NCBI GenBank assembly: GCA_011523705.1
Contig: WTGC01000064.1
Span: 1 to 50,142 of the forward strand
DNA from: Chloroflexota bacterium
Lineage (GTDB): Bacteria; Chloroflexota; Anaerolineae; Aggregatilineales; Phototrophicaceae
Length of the DNA: 50,142 nt
Reading direction: 5' to 3'
Shown here: in pieces, positions 34,502 through 41,839 of the stretch
How the letters are laid out: each line of letters opens with the position of its first letter
Position numbering within the stretch: the first letter of the stretch is position 1
Position numbers and translations under genes: made by a program
The notes under the pieces: generated by a model
What the model was told of the DNA's origin: nothing
Database searches by the model: none
Seen by the model: only the letters and a program-made list of their open reading frames with translations

Positions 34502-35812
34502 TCATAGACTGATGATATGCCCGCTGCTGCGGTCGCTGTATACGTGGCGGGTGTCCACGATGACCTGGCTGTTCCGTGAAATCTCCTCCCAGTCAAAGAC
34601 GCTGTGATCGGTGACGATGACCACGCAATGCGCCTCACGCAGCAACTCCACATCATAGTCCTTTGACCGCATGAGCAGCTCGCTCTCCAGGTGAATCTGC
34701 GGCACATGCGGATCGTGATACTCGACCTCCGCGCCGCGTTGCCGCAACAGGCTGACAATATCCAGCGCCGGGCTCTCGCGCACGTCATCGACATTTCGCT
34801 TGTAGGCGACGCCCAGAATCAAAATGCGCGATCCGCGCACAGCCCGTTCTTGATTGTTCAGCGCATCGGTGATTTTGTTTACGACATAGTAGGGCATGGA
34901 GGTGTTCACCTCGCTCGCCAACTCGATAAAGCGGGCGTTATAGTTGAGCGTCTTGAGTTTCCAACTCAGATAAAGCGGATCGACCGGAATGCAGTGCCCG
35001 CCGAGGCCGGGACCGGGATAGAAGGGCATATAGCCGAAGGGCTTGGTGGCGGCCGCTTGTATCACTTCCCAAACATCGATCGCGAGTTTGTCGCACATCA
35101 GCGCCATTTCGTTGACGAGCCCGATATTGACCGCGCGAAAGGTATTCTCCAGCAATTTGACCATTTCCGCCGCAGTCGGAGAGGAGACGGCGATGACCTG
35201 GTCGACCGCCGCGCGATACAGCGCAGTGGCGACTTCGCTGCAGTTCGCTGTGATGCCGCCGACCACCTTTGGCGTATTGCGAACGGAAAACTCTGCATTG
35301 CCCGGATCGATACGCTCAGGCGAGTAGGCGATGAAGATGTCTTCGCCGACGGCGAGATCATCGCCGACGATCTCCGGCAAAATGATTTCTTCAGTCGTAC
35401 CCGGATAGGTCGTGCTCTCGAGAACAATCAGCATACCGGGCCGGCGGATTTCGGCGATCGACTGCGCCGCCTGGACGATGTATGCCATGTCGGGATCGCG
35501 CGTCTTCCTCAGTGGCGTCGGCACGCAGATGCTGATGGCATCGGCTTCGCGCAGGTCGCTGTAAGAGCTGGTCGAGCAGAACTTGCCTGTGTCTACCAGC
35601 TGGCGAACGCGCTCATTGGCGACATCGTCAATATAACTCTGTCCCGCGTTTATCTGTTGTACTTTCTCGGAGTCGACATCCATGCCGATGACTCGAAAGC
35701 CCGACTCCGCGAATTCGACCGCCAGCGGCAGACCAACATAGCCCAAGCCAACGACAGCTATCCGCGCTTCGCGGCTGGCGATCTTATGCAGCAATTCTTC
35801 TTTGCAGCCCAT
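34502..35812 (-). CDS. Nucleotide-sugar dehydrogenase, UDP-GlcNAc 6-dehydrogenase (WbpA) type
   Basis: 436 residues. NAD is bound at GLGYVG (22-27); Lys219 and Asn223 are in MVKLLENTF; the catalytic Cys274 is in GPGLGGHCIPVDP, a form typical of the WbpA/WecC branch rather than UDP-Glc dehydrogenase; Lys338 in AYKRN belongs to the C-terminal domain. It oxidises C6 of a UDP-HexNAc to the uronic acid with two NAD. It is the first gene of the minus-strand glycan cluster and has its own promoter. AGGA precedes ATG 35812. GlcNAc versus ManNAc specificity is not certain. Confidence 0.88.
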   Translation of the reverse strand: MGCKEELLHKIASREARIAVVGLGYVGLPLAVEFAESGFRVIGMDVDSEKVQQINAGQSYIDDVANERVRQLVDTGKFCSTSSYSDLREADAISICVPTPLRKTRDPDMAYIVQAAQSIAEIRRPGMLIVLESTTYPGTTEEIILPEIVGDDLAVGEDIFIAYSPERIDPGNAEFSVRNTPKVVGGITANCSEVATALYRAAVDQVIAVSSPTAAEMVKLLENTFRAVNIGLVNEMALMCDKLAIDVWEVIQAAATKPFGYMPFYPGPGLGGHCIPVDPLYLSWKLKTLNYNARFIELASEVNTSMPYYVVNKITDALNNQERAVRGSRILILGVAYKRNVDDVRESPALDIVSLLRQRGAEVEYHDPHVPQIHLESELLMRSKDYDVELLREAHCVVIVTDHSVFDWEEISRNSQVIVDTRHVYSDRSSGHIISL

Positions 35813-35845
35813 TCAAGTCCTGAGACAATTCATTTGCTCGGCGCG

Positions 35846-35874
35846 ATTATAGTATGCTCATTGTACACGCTACA
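35846..35874 (-). promoter_or_regulatory. Promoter of the glycan cluster
   Basis: On the minus strand a perfect TATAAT (35846-35851) lies about 27 bases before the predicted transcription-to-translation leader of the dehydrogenase; the -35 (TGTAGC, 35869-35874, 17-nt spacing) is poor. It sits in the 70-base gap after the sugar-permease gene. Confidence 0.5.
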
Positions 35875-35882
35875 GGTTGAAA

Positions 35883-36716
35883 TCAGCGAATGCCGCTGCG
35901 GGCGAAGCTCTCCACGAATTGCCGTTGGAACAGCAAAAACAGAATGACGAGTGGCGCGATGACGATCAGCGTGCCGGCCATCAGCTGCCCGTAAAAGGCG
36001 CCCTGATCGGTCGTCTTGATGAGCTTGTTCAGCCCAACGGTCAGCGGGCGGATCCCCTCCGAGCGCGTGATGATAAAGGGCCAGAGGAACTCGTTCCAAT
36101 GAGAACTGACCGATACAAGCGCGAAAGCCAGGTACGCCGGGATCGCGTTTGTCACATAGACATGCCGAATCACCTGGAAGAGATTGGCGCCGTCGATGCG
36201 CGCCGCCTCTTCCAGCTCGATAGGAACTTCGCGAAAGGTCTGGCGCAGAAGCAGCACGCCAAATGCCGAACCCCAATAGGGAATCATCAGGGCGACGCGC
36301 GTATCAAAGAGCCCAAGGGTATTGATCATGCGAAAGTTCTGCACCAGCAAGACGCCAGAGGGGATCATCAACTGCAAGAGAATGACCATCAGCAGCAGAT
36401 CGCGCCCCAGGAAGCGCATGCGCGCGAAGGCGTAGGCGGCGCAGGTCACCGTGACCAGTTGGACGAGCAAGACGCCAGCGACAAAAATGATGCTGTTAAG
36501 GTAGTGCAAGCTCCAAGGCGCGATCACAAAGGCGCGCTGGTAATTCTCGAATGTCAATTCGCTGCCGATAAAGATATTGCCCTTCGTCACCGGCTCGGTC
36601 TCCGGCCGCAGGCTGACGAGCAGCGTGAATATCAAGGGGATGAGAAAGAGGATCGCGATAACCGTTTTCGTCACCGACGCAATTTGACGCAAGACGCCCC
36701 CTGAACGACTACTCAA
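35883..36716 (-). CDS. Sugar ABC transporter permease, MalG/UgpE type
   Basis: 277-residue inner-membrane permease with six predicted helices. The EAA loop is EEAARIDGANLFQVI, which docks on the ATPase. The periplasmic segment SELTFENYQRAF and the end FQRQFVESFARSGIR (compare the usual FVxGLxxGAVKG tail) fit the family. The start overlaps the upstream permease stop by 4 bases. Substrate is probably a sugar or glycoside, by family only. Confidence 0.9.
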   Translation of the reverse strand: MSSRSGGVLRQIASVTKTVIAILFLIPLIFTLLVSLRPETEPVTKGNIFIGSELTFENYQRAFVIAPWSLHYLNSIIFVAGVLLVQLVTVTCAAYAFARMRFLGRDLLLMVILLQLMIPSGVLLVQNFRMINTLGLFDTRVALMIPYWGSAFGVLLLRQTFREVPIELEEAARIDGANLFQVIRHVYVTNAIPAYLAFALVSVSSHWNEFLWPFIITRSEGIRPLTVGLNKLIKTTDQGAFYGQLMAGTLIVIAPLVILFLLFQRQFVESFARSGIR

Positions 36717-37630
36717 TTGCTCTCATCCCGCTCGAACAGCAGAAAATTAGCGATGGTAAATGTCAGTACGACCCCGATGAGCACAATCGTCATCGCGTTG
36801 ACGTAACCCCAGTTCCGCCGCTCAGAGATGTTTTGGAAGATCAGATATAGCAGCAGATTTGCTGAATCGTTTGGTCCGCCCTCGCCGAGCGCCTGCAATT
36901 GCTCAACCGTCTGAAAGGCGAAGATGAAGGAAATGACGATGACGAACAGAAGCGTGCGGCGAAGCAGCGGCAGCGTGAGCGCGGCGAACTGCTGCAAATC
37001 GCTGGCGCCGTCCAACGAGGCTGATTCATAGATGTCGCGCGGAATATTCTGCAAACCGGCCAGGAAGAAGATCATGAAATAACCAGCCTGCTTCCAGATA
37101 TTGACGATGATCACCGAAAGCAAGACCAGGTTGCGGTCGCCCAGCCAGTTCAGGCCGGGGTGGCCCAGGGATTTCAAGACGGCGTTTGCCAGCCCGATGC
37201 TGTCGGAGAAGATGAAGGACCAGATGCTGGCGGCGCCGATGAGCGGCAGCAGCGACGGATAGAAAACGGCGAAGCGCCACAGGCCGAGCAGAGGCTGCTT
37301 GTGATTCAGCAGCAGCGCCAGCAGCAGACCCAAAGGTACGGCAATGACGACCGTCGCCAAGGCGAAGACGAGCGTATTGCGGAAGGTGCGCAGGAAACGC
37401 GCGCCCATATAATGCGCCTCATCAAAGAGGTCGTGGAAATTCTGCAAGCCGACGTATTCGGGCGCTTTGCCAGCGGCGTTGAGACCGCGCGCCGGCCTGT
37501 GCGTGCTGTCGCTCACCGTCCTGATCGCGGGCAGGACGTTGAACATCAGCACCAGAATCAGGGTTGGCGCAATGAGCAGATAGGGCTGCAGATAGGAAAC
37601 CAGCGGTTTACGCGGCGTCTGCGCGCGCAT
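36713..37630 (-). CDS. Sugar ABC transporter permease, MalF/UgpA type
   Basis: 305-residue permease with about six helices. YLLIAPTLILVLMFNVLPA is the first helix; the EAA-like loop is IYESASLDGASDLQQF; the end is TFTIANFLLFERDES. It forms the heterodimeric channel with the following permease (4-base overlap). The Shine-Dalgarno is weak. It lies 69 bases downstream of the SBP gene, across a strong hairpin. Confidence 0.9.
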   Translation of the reverse strand: MRAQTPRKPLVSYLQPYLLIAPTLILVLMFNVLPAIRTVSDSTHRPARGLNAAGKAPEYVGLQNFHDLFDEAHYMGARFLRTFRNTLVFALATVVIAVPLGLLLALLLNHKQPLLGLWRFAVFYPSLLPLIGAASIWSFIFSDSIGLANAVLKSLGHPGLNWLGDRNLVLLSVIIVNIWKQAGYFMIFFLAGLQNIPRDIYESASLDGASDLQQFAALTLPLLRRTLLFVIVISFIFAFQTVEQLQALGEGGPNDSANLLLYLIFQNISERRNWGYVNAMTIVLIGVVLTFTIANFLLFERDESN

Positions 37631-37654
37631 GGAAGAGCCTGCTTTAAGATAGAG

Positions 37655-37691
37655 GCGGAAAAGTAGAGGGCGCGCTTCGCCGCACGCCCTC
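37655..37691 (-). terminator. Intercistronic terminator-like hairpin between SBP and permease genes
   Basis: On the minus strand TAGAGGGCG (37691-37683) pairs perfectly with CGCCCTCTA (37670-37662) around a 12-base loop, followed by CTTTTCC. A partial terminator or 3' mRNA-stabilising stem here would favour the SBP over the permeases, as known for malE-malF. Confidence 0.65.
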
Positions 37692-37699
37692 TAAACGCC

Positions 37700-39001
37700 T
37701 TACTTGTATTCTGCGAGGATGCCGTCGATTTGCGCTTGGGCCGCGTCCATCGCCGCCTGCGCATCCTCCGATTCGCCGGTCAGGATGCTTTCCAGCGTCT
37801 TATTGATGATGCCCTGAATGGTGATGGTGGCGTAACTAGAGAATTCCTTATCGGCGTACTGCAATTGATCGCGCGCGACGCCGTACTGCGGATATTCCAT
37901 CGCGCGTGAGGCCAGCGGCTCCGTCTCCCAAGCGGTCGCGTTTGAGGCGATGTAGCCGGTGGTCGCGCCCCAGTCGGACTGAATCTCGGGCGACGACAGG
38001 AATACGACCCATTTCCAGATGGCGTCTAACTCCTCGTCAGATTTGCTGCCGTCGTCAAAGATGTAGAGGTTGCCGCCGCCGGTGGGCGATCCGTAGCCGG
38101 CGCCATCATCGCCCGCTGGCCCGCTGGGCAGATACCAGACGCCGACTTCGAAGTCCGCGCCGTCGAGAATGCGGCTCAGATTGCCCGTCGTATGGTAGAT
38201 CATCGCCGCTTGACCGGCCAGGAAGGCGACCGGCGTATCGCCCCAGGCGGCGCCGCCCGCGGGACCCACGCCGAGGTCCGTGCCCAATGAACGCACAAAC
38301 TCGACCGCGGCCACCGCTTCCGGCGTATTGAAGTAAACCTCGGTCGGGTCATCGCTGACGATGTTTTGCCCGTAGGCAATGGCGAAGCTCTGATACATCC
38401 AGATGGGGAAGCCGCCGGCAACCGGCACCAGCAAGCCATCGCGTTCGTCGGTGGTCAAAGCCTGCGCGATCTCGACCAGCTCGGCGTTGTTGGTCGGCGG
38501 TGAATCATAACCGGCTTCCGCCAGCAGATCGGCATTGTAGTAGAGAATTGGCGTGCTGCGTTGGAAAGGTATCGACCAGACCGTGCCCATTTCATCGACG
38601 CCATTCGCCATCAGCGCCGGGAAGAAATCGCTGATATAGGCGTCGCCATCAGCCATCGCGTCGATGAAGGTCTGCGCTGGCACAATATAGCCTTCTTCGG
38701 CAAAGCTATAGAGATCGATCGACAGCATCACCGCCACATCGGGTCCGGCGCCGCCACCCTGCAATTCAGTGAGGATTGTGTTGCGCGTATCGGTGTAACT
38801 GCCGGAGAAGACGGAGTTGATGGTGATGCCTGGATTCTCCTCTTCGAACATATCGGCATAACGCTGGAAGATGCCTTCGGCGTCGTTGGCGGTGGCCGAG
38901 GGGAAGTAGAAATCGATGACGATGTCATCTTGCGCCAAGGCGGCGCCTGCCGTCATAGCGAACAATAGAAGCGCTAGACATGCGATGCGATAAAAACTCA
39001 T
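37700..39001 (-). CDS. Extracellular sugar-binding protein of ABC transporter (SBP family 1)
   Basis: 433-residue solute-binding protein. The signal peptide (ACLALLLFAMTAGAALAQ) has an AxA site and no lipobox Cys. The family pattern includes YADMFEEENPGITINSVF, GGGAGPDVAVM and FLAGQAAMIYHTTG. ATG 39001 is chosen because AGGAGA lies 7 nt upstream; an earlier in-frame start adds six residues. It delivers substrate to the two permeases. No ATPase gene is present, so a shared MsmK/UgpC-like ATPase elsewhere is expected. Confidence 0.9.
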   Translation of the reverse strand: MSFYRIACLALLLFAMTAGAALAQDDIVIDFYFPSATANDAEGIFQRYADMFEEENPGITINSVFSGSYTDTRNTILTELQGGGAGPDVAVMLSIDLYSFAEEGYIVPAQTFIDAMADGDAYISDFFPALMANGVDEMGTVWSIPFQRSTPILYYNADLLAEAGYDSPPTNNAELVEIAQALTTDERDGLLVPVAGGFPIWMYQSFAIAYGQNIVSDDPTEVYFNTPEAVAAVEFVRSLGTDLGVGPAGGAAWGDTPVAFLAGQAAMIYHTTGNLSRILDGADFEVGVWYLPSGPAGDDGAGYGSPTGGGNLYIFDDGSKSDEELDAIWKWVVFLSSPEIQSDWGATTGYIASNATAWETEPLASRAMEYPQYGVARDQLQYADKEFSSYATITIQGIINKTLESILTGESEDAQAAMDAAQAQIDGILAEYK

Positions 39002-39051
39002 TTGCAGATCTCCTGTCAATCATGCTGCGAATGAAGTAAACGATAGACTGG

Positions 39052-39079
39052 ATTCTAGCGCAATCTCCGCTAAAGTTAA
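39052..39079 (-). promoter_or_regulatory. Promoter of the sugar importer
   Basis: On the minus strand TTAACT (39079-39074), 16 nt, TAGAAT (39057-39052). The predicted start near 39045 gives a leader of about 45 nt before the SBP start. Confidence 0.45.
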
Positions 39080-39107
39080 GACCCCGGCCGATTTCGGGTC
39101 GAGGTCT
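39079..39107 (-). terminator. Terminator-like hairpin after the ABC exporter operon
   Basis: Minus-strand AGACCTCG pairs with CGGGGTCT-type sequence (8 pairs with one G-T, then a mismatch and two more), followed by TAACTTTA. The U-tract is weak. It lies 38 bases after the last permease gene and touches the sugar-importer -35 box. Confidence 0.5.
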
Positions 39108-39144
39108 CATTACAGCCAATTGCTTGATGTTGAGCGCGGCCGCC

Positions 39145-39951
39145 TCAGATGCCAATGTCGCGCCTTTCGTAGCGATAGAGCGACGCCACAAGCAATATGC
39201 CAGACAAGATGACGAAGCCCGCGATATGGGGCCAGATGAAGCCCTGCGCCAGGATGTCGCCCGCGTTGTAATAGGTCAGAAAAGACACAGCGCCAATCGG
39301 CTCGGCGACCGTGCCTTCGGCAGCTAAACCAATCGTCTGCAGCATGTAGCTGACGATGACGTAGGCGGTGACGATGCCCAGCGCGACCGTCCGCCGGCGC
39401 GCCAGCACGGCGATCAACATGGTGGCCGCCATGATGAATACCATCAGCGGGATGAGGTAGAAGGTCACTTCCGCCAGGCGCAGAACATCCAATTTGACGC
39501 CGCCGAGGAGAACGCCGATATGCAAGCCCAGGTAAATCAGAATGACTACGCCGACGCAGCTGACGCCGTAAGCGAGGAACTTTTCAATGACGACGCGCGC
39601 TCGCTCCACCGGCAGGCTGAGCAGCACATCCATCGTGCCGTTGTCTTCTTCATTCGCGGTGATGCGCATGCCCATAACGACCGGATACACGGCGAAGATG
39701 AGCGCCGATTTGCCGAAGAAGCCGATGGCGACGAATCCCTCGTTGGTGGCGAATACCTCCAGCTCTTTGCCCACGCCAATCATAGCGAGAATCACCGGCG
39801 GGAAACTCTCCAGCAGTTGTCGCATATCCTGCATATTGAAAAGCGGCACCATGATGACGATCAGCATCGCCATCGCCGCCAATCCAATGCCCCAATAAAC
39901 CATTTGCTTCCAGGTCGTCTTCAAAGTCTCGAGGAATACAGCGCCAATCAT
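39145..39951 (-). CDS. ABC-2 type permease, second copy
   Basis: 268-residue membrane protein with about six helices, of the ABC-2 exporter class. It starts MIGAVFLETLKTTWKQMVYWGIG and ends YRYERRDIGI. It is clearly a paralog of the neighbouring permease: equal length, both have TxWKQxxYWGxGL near the start, ITAN(E/D)E..G.MDV(L/I)LSLP centrally and RDIG(I/V) at the end. The pair probably forms a heterodimer with the upstream ATPase. Substrate unknown. Confidence 0.88.
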   Translation of the reverse strand: MIGAVFLETLKTTWKQMVYWGIGLAAMAMLIVIMVPLFNMQDMRQLLESFPPVILAMIGVGKELEVFATNEGFVAIGFFGKSALIFAVYPVVMGMRITANEEDNGTMDVLLSLPVERARVVIEKFLAYGVSCVGVVILIYLGLHIGVLLGGVKLDVLRLAEVTFYLIPLMVFIMAATMLIAVLARRRTVALGIVTAYVIVSYMLQTIGLAAEGTVAEPIGAVSFLTYYNAGDILAQGFIWPHIAGFVILSGILLVASLYRYERRDIGI

Positions 39952-39962
39952 CTCTCAGCCTC

Positions 39963-40769
39963 CTATACGCCGATATCGCGACTGACGAACATTTTCAGGG
40001 AGATGGCAAAGCCGAACAAAATGGCGACAAGCATGACGACGGAATCGACCGGGTCGTATGCGCCAATCACGAAGGCTTCACCGTTAATGTAACTGAAGTA
40101 GGAAACCGTCTCCATCAGATCGGCGATGGCGCCGCTGGCTGATGCGCCAATGACATTGAATAGGTAGCTGACCACGACAAAGGCGGCTGATGCGCCAATC
40201 GCGACGGCGCGCCGACGCAGCGCAGTCGCCAGCAGGCAGGTCACGGTCATCACCAGCAGCGTCGCCGGATACAAGTTCAGTATGCTCTTCAAGATCACAT
40301 CATGCGGCGCGTCAACATTCATGCCGATGATGCCCGCAACCGTGATCAGCGCGCAAAGCAGGACGATGCCCAAACCGATCAGGGCGTAGCCGATCCATCG
40401 TTCAAGCAAATAGGCGCTGCGGGATATCGGCAGCGACAGAATCACGTCCATCACGCCCGATTGTTCATCGTTGGCGGTGATATTCAAGCCGGCCATGACA
40501 GCGAAAACGGACAAGAATATCGCCGCTTCCGATACGAAGATGGTGACGATCCAGCCTTCCGCCGAAGTGAAAAGCGCGATATCGCTGGCGCCGAATGCCT
40601 GCAGCATGGCGGGCGGCATGGACTTGAACAGATCGGCGTAACCCGAAATGATATCCGGGCTCATGGCGATGAAGTCGATGTATAGGCCGAGCACGCCCAG
40701 CCCCAGCCCCCAATAGAGGATCTGCTTCCAGGACGTGCGCAGCGTGTTTCCAACCACTATGCCATTCAT
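39963..40769 (-). CDS. ABC-2 type permease, first copy
   Basis: 268-residue membrane protein paralogous to the next gene. It starts MNGIVVGNTLRTSWKQILYWGLG and ends KMFVSRDIGV. The central segment NITANDEQSGVMDVILSLPIS is shared with the partner. Its start overlaps the ATPase gene by 4 bases, and it is 11 bases from the second permease, so all three are one operon. Family exporters move drugs, lipids or peptides; none is indicated here. Confidence 0.88.
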   Translation of the reverse strand: MNGIVVGNTLRTSWKQILYWGLGLGVLGLYIDFIAMSPDIISGYADLFKSMPPAMLQAFGASDIALFTSAEGWIVTIFVSEAAIFLSVFAVMAGLNITANDEQSGVMDVILSLPISRSAYLLERWIGYALIGLGIVLLCALITVAGIIGMNVDAPHDVILKSILNLYPATLLVMTVTCLLATALRRRAVAIGASAAFVVVSYLFNVIGASASGAIADLMETVSYFSYINGEAFVIGAYDPVDSVVMLVAILFGFAISLKMFVSRDIGV

Positions 40770-41701
40770 TCCGTTTTCTCCTCGTCGCCGCTGTAAAAGG
40801 CCAGGAAGATCTCCTCGAGCGACGGCTCTTCCACGTGCAGCATTTCAACGTACCCGCTGCTGATCGCCCGCAAGAGCGGATCAAAGTCGCCCGCCATTCG
40901 CATGCGAACTCGCGCGCCGTTCGTGCTGACATCGGAAATCGTCAGCAGGCTTTCCAACTGTCGCTGCAAGCCGGCCGGCACCGCATCGCGGAAAGTGACA
41001 TCGACCCAGTTGAACTCAACATTCGTGATCTTCTCGACTGACTCGACCGCCTTCAGCTCCCCGTCGCGCAAGATGCCAACGCGGTCGCAGATCGCCTGCA
41101 CTTCGCTAAGCACGTGCGAAGACAGGAATACCGTCCGGCCTTTGGCGCGGTAATCGTCCATCATTTCGTGGAATGTCTGCTGCACCAGCGGGTCCAGCCC
41201 TCCGGTCGGCTCGTCGAGGATGAGCAGCTCCGGCGAGTGCATCATGGCGATGACGAGACCGAGTTTGCGCTTGTTGCCAGAAGAGAGATCGCGGACGCGC
41301 TTGGACGTATCCAAATCCAATTGCTCGGCAAGCTCGCCGGCCTGTTTCGCGATGCCTCTAGAATCGCCGCGCACACTGGCGACATAATGGATGATTTGGT
41401 CGCCGGTGCGCCCCTCCCACAGGCTTAACTCGCCGGGCAAGAAGCCAATCCGCCGGTGAATCTCGACGCTGTCGGCGCGCGTGTCCAAGCCGAAGATTCG
41501 CGCCGAGCCGCTGCTGGGGCGGATCAGATCCAGCAGCAGGCGGATAGTCGTTGTTTTCCCAGCGCCGTTCGGTCCCAGATAGCCAAATATCTCGCCCCGA
41601 TTCACGCTCAGATCAAGCTGATTCAGCGCCAGAGTCTGCCGCTTGCCAGAGCCATACGTCTTCGTTAATCCTCTAATCTCCAGGACAGATTCGGACGCCA
41701 T
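40766..41701 (-). CDS. ABC exporter ATP-binding protein
   Basis: 311-residue ATPase. Walker A GPNGAGKT (43-50), signature LSSGN (139-143, a known variant of LSGGQ), Walker B ILDEPTGGLD (161-170) and the switch His196 (LSSHV) are all present. A C-terminal ~75-residue domain ends EPSLEEIFLAFYSG, as in DrrA/CcmA-type exporter ATPases. It energises the two ABC-2 permeases. GGAG lies upstream of ATG 41701; a consensus promoter precedes it. Confidence 0.93.
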   Translation of the reverse strand: MASESVLEIRGLTKTYGSGKRQTLALNQLDLSVNRGEIFGYLGPNGAGKTTTIRLLLDLIRPSSGSARIFGLDTRADSVEIHRRIGFLPGELSLWEGRTGDQIIHYVASVRGDSRGIAKQAGELAEQLDLDTSKRVRDLSSGNKRKLGLVIAMMHSPELLILDEPTGGLDPLVQQTFHEMMDDYRAKGRTVFLSSHVLSEVQAICDRVGILRDGELKAVESVEKITNVEFNWVDVTFRDAVPAGLQRQLESLLTISDVSTNGARVRMRMAGDFDPLLRAISSGYVEMLHVEEPSLEEIFLAFYSGDEEKTE

Positions 41702-41768
41702 CGTTCACTCCTTCATGACTGTAAGAGCGCGACTGCATGGGGATGAAGCCATTAGTCAGCCTGAATCG

Positions 41769-41798
41769 ATTATAGAATTTTCCCTTGAGTGCTGTCAA
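41769..41798 (-). promoter_or_regulatory. Consensus promoter of the ABC exporter operon
   Basis: On the minus strand TTGACA (41798-41793) and TATAAT (41774-41769), both perfect, are 18 nt apart. The predicted start near 41762 leaves a leader of about 60 nt. It lies immediately after the serS terminator. Confidence 0.85.
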
Positions 41799-41800
41799 CG

Positions 41801-41838
41801 AAAATCGAGCCTCCCCCTCAATAATTGGGGGGACGGCT
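41801..41838 (-). terminator. Terminator of serS
   Basis: Minus-strand AGCC-G-TCCCCC and GGGGGA-GGCT form a G/C-rich stem with one bulge and a 10-base AT-rich loop, followed by CGATTTTCG. It starts two bases after the serS stop. Confidence 0.75.
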
Positions 41839-41839
41839 G

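Noticed and set aside
34691..35947. 418-codon plus-strand frame opposite the nucleotide-sugar dehydrogenase
   Set aside because: The minus-strand gene has an intact catalytic Cys and NAD motif; the plus frame is an antisense artefact that crosses the cluster promoter.
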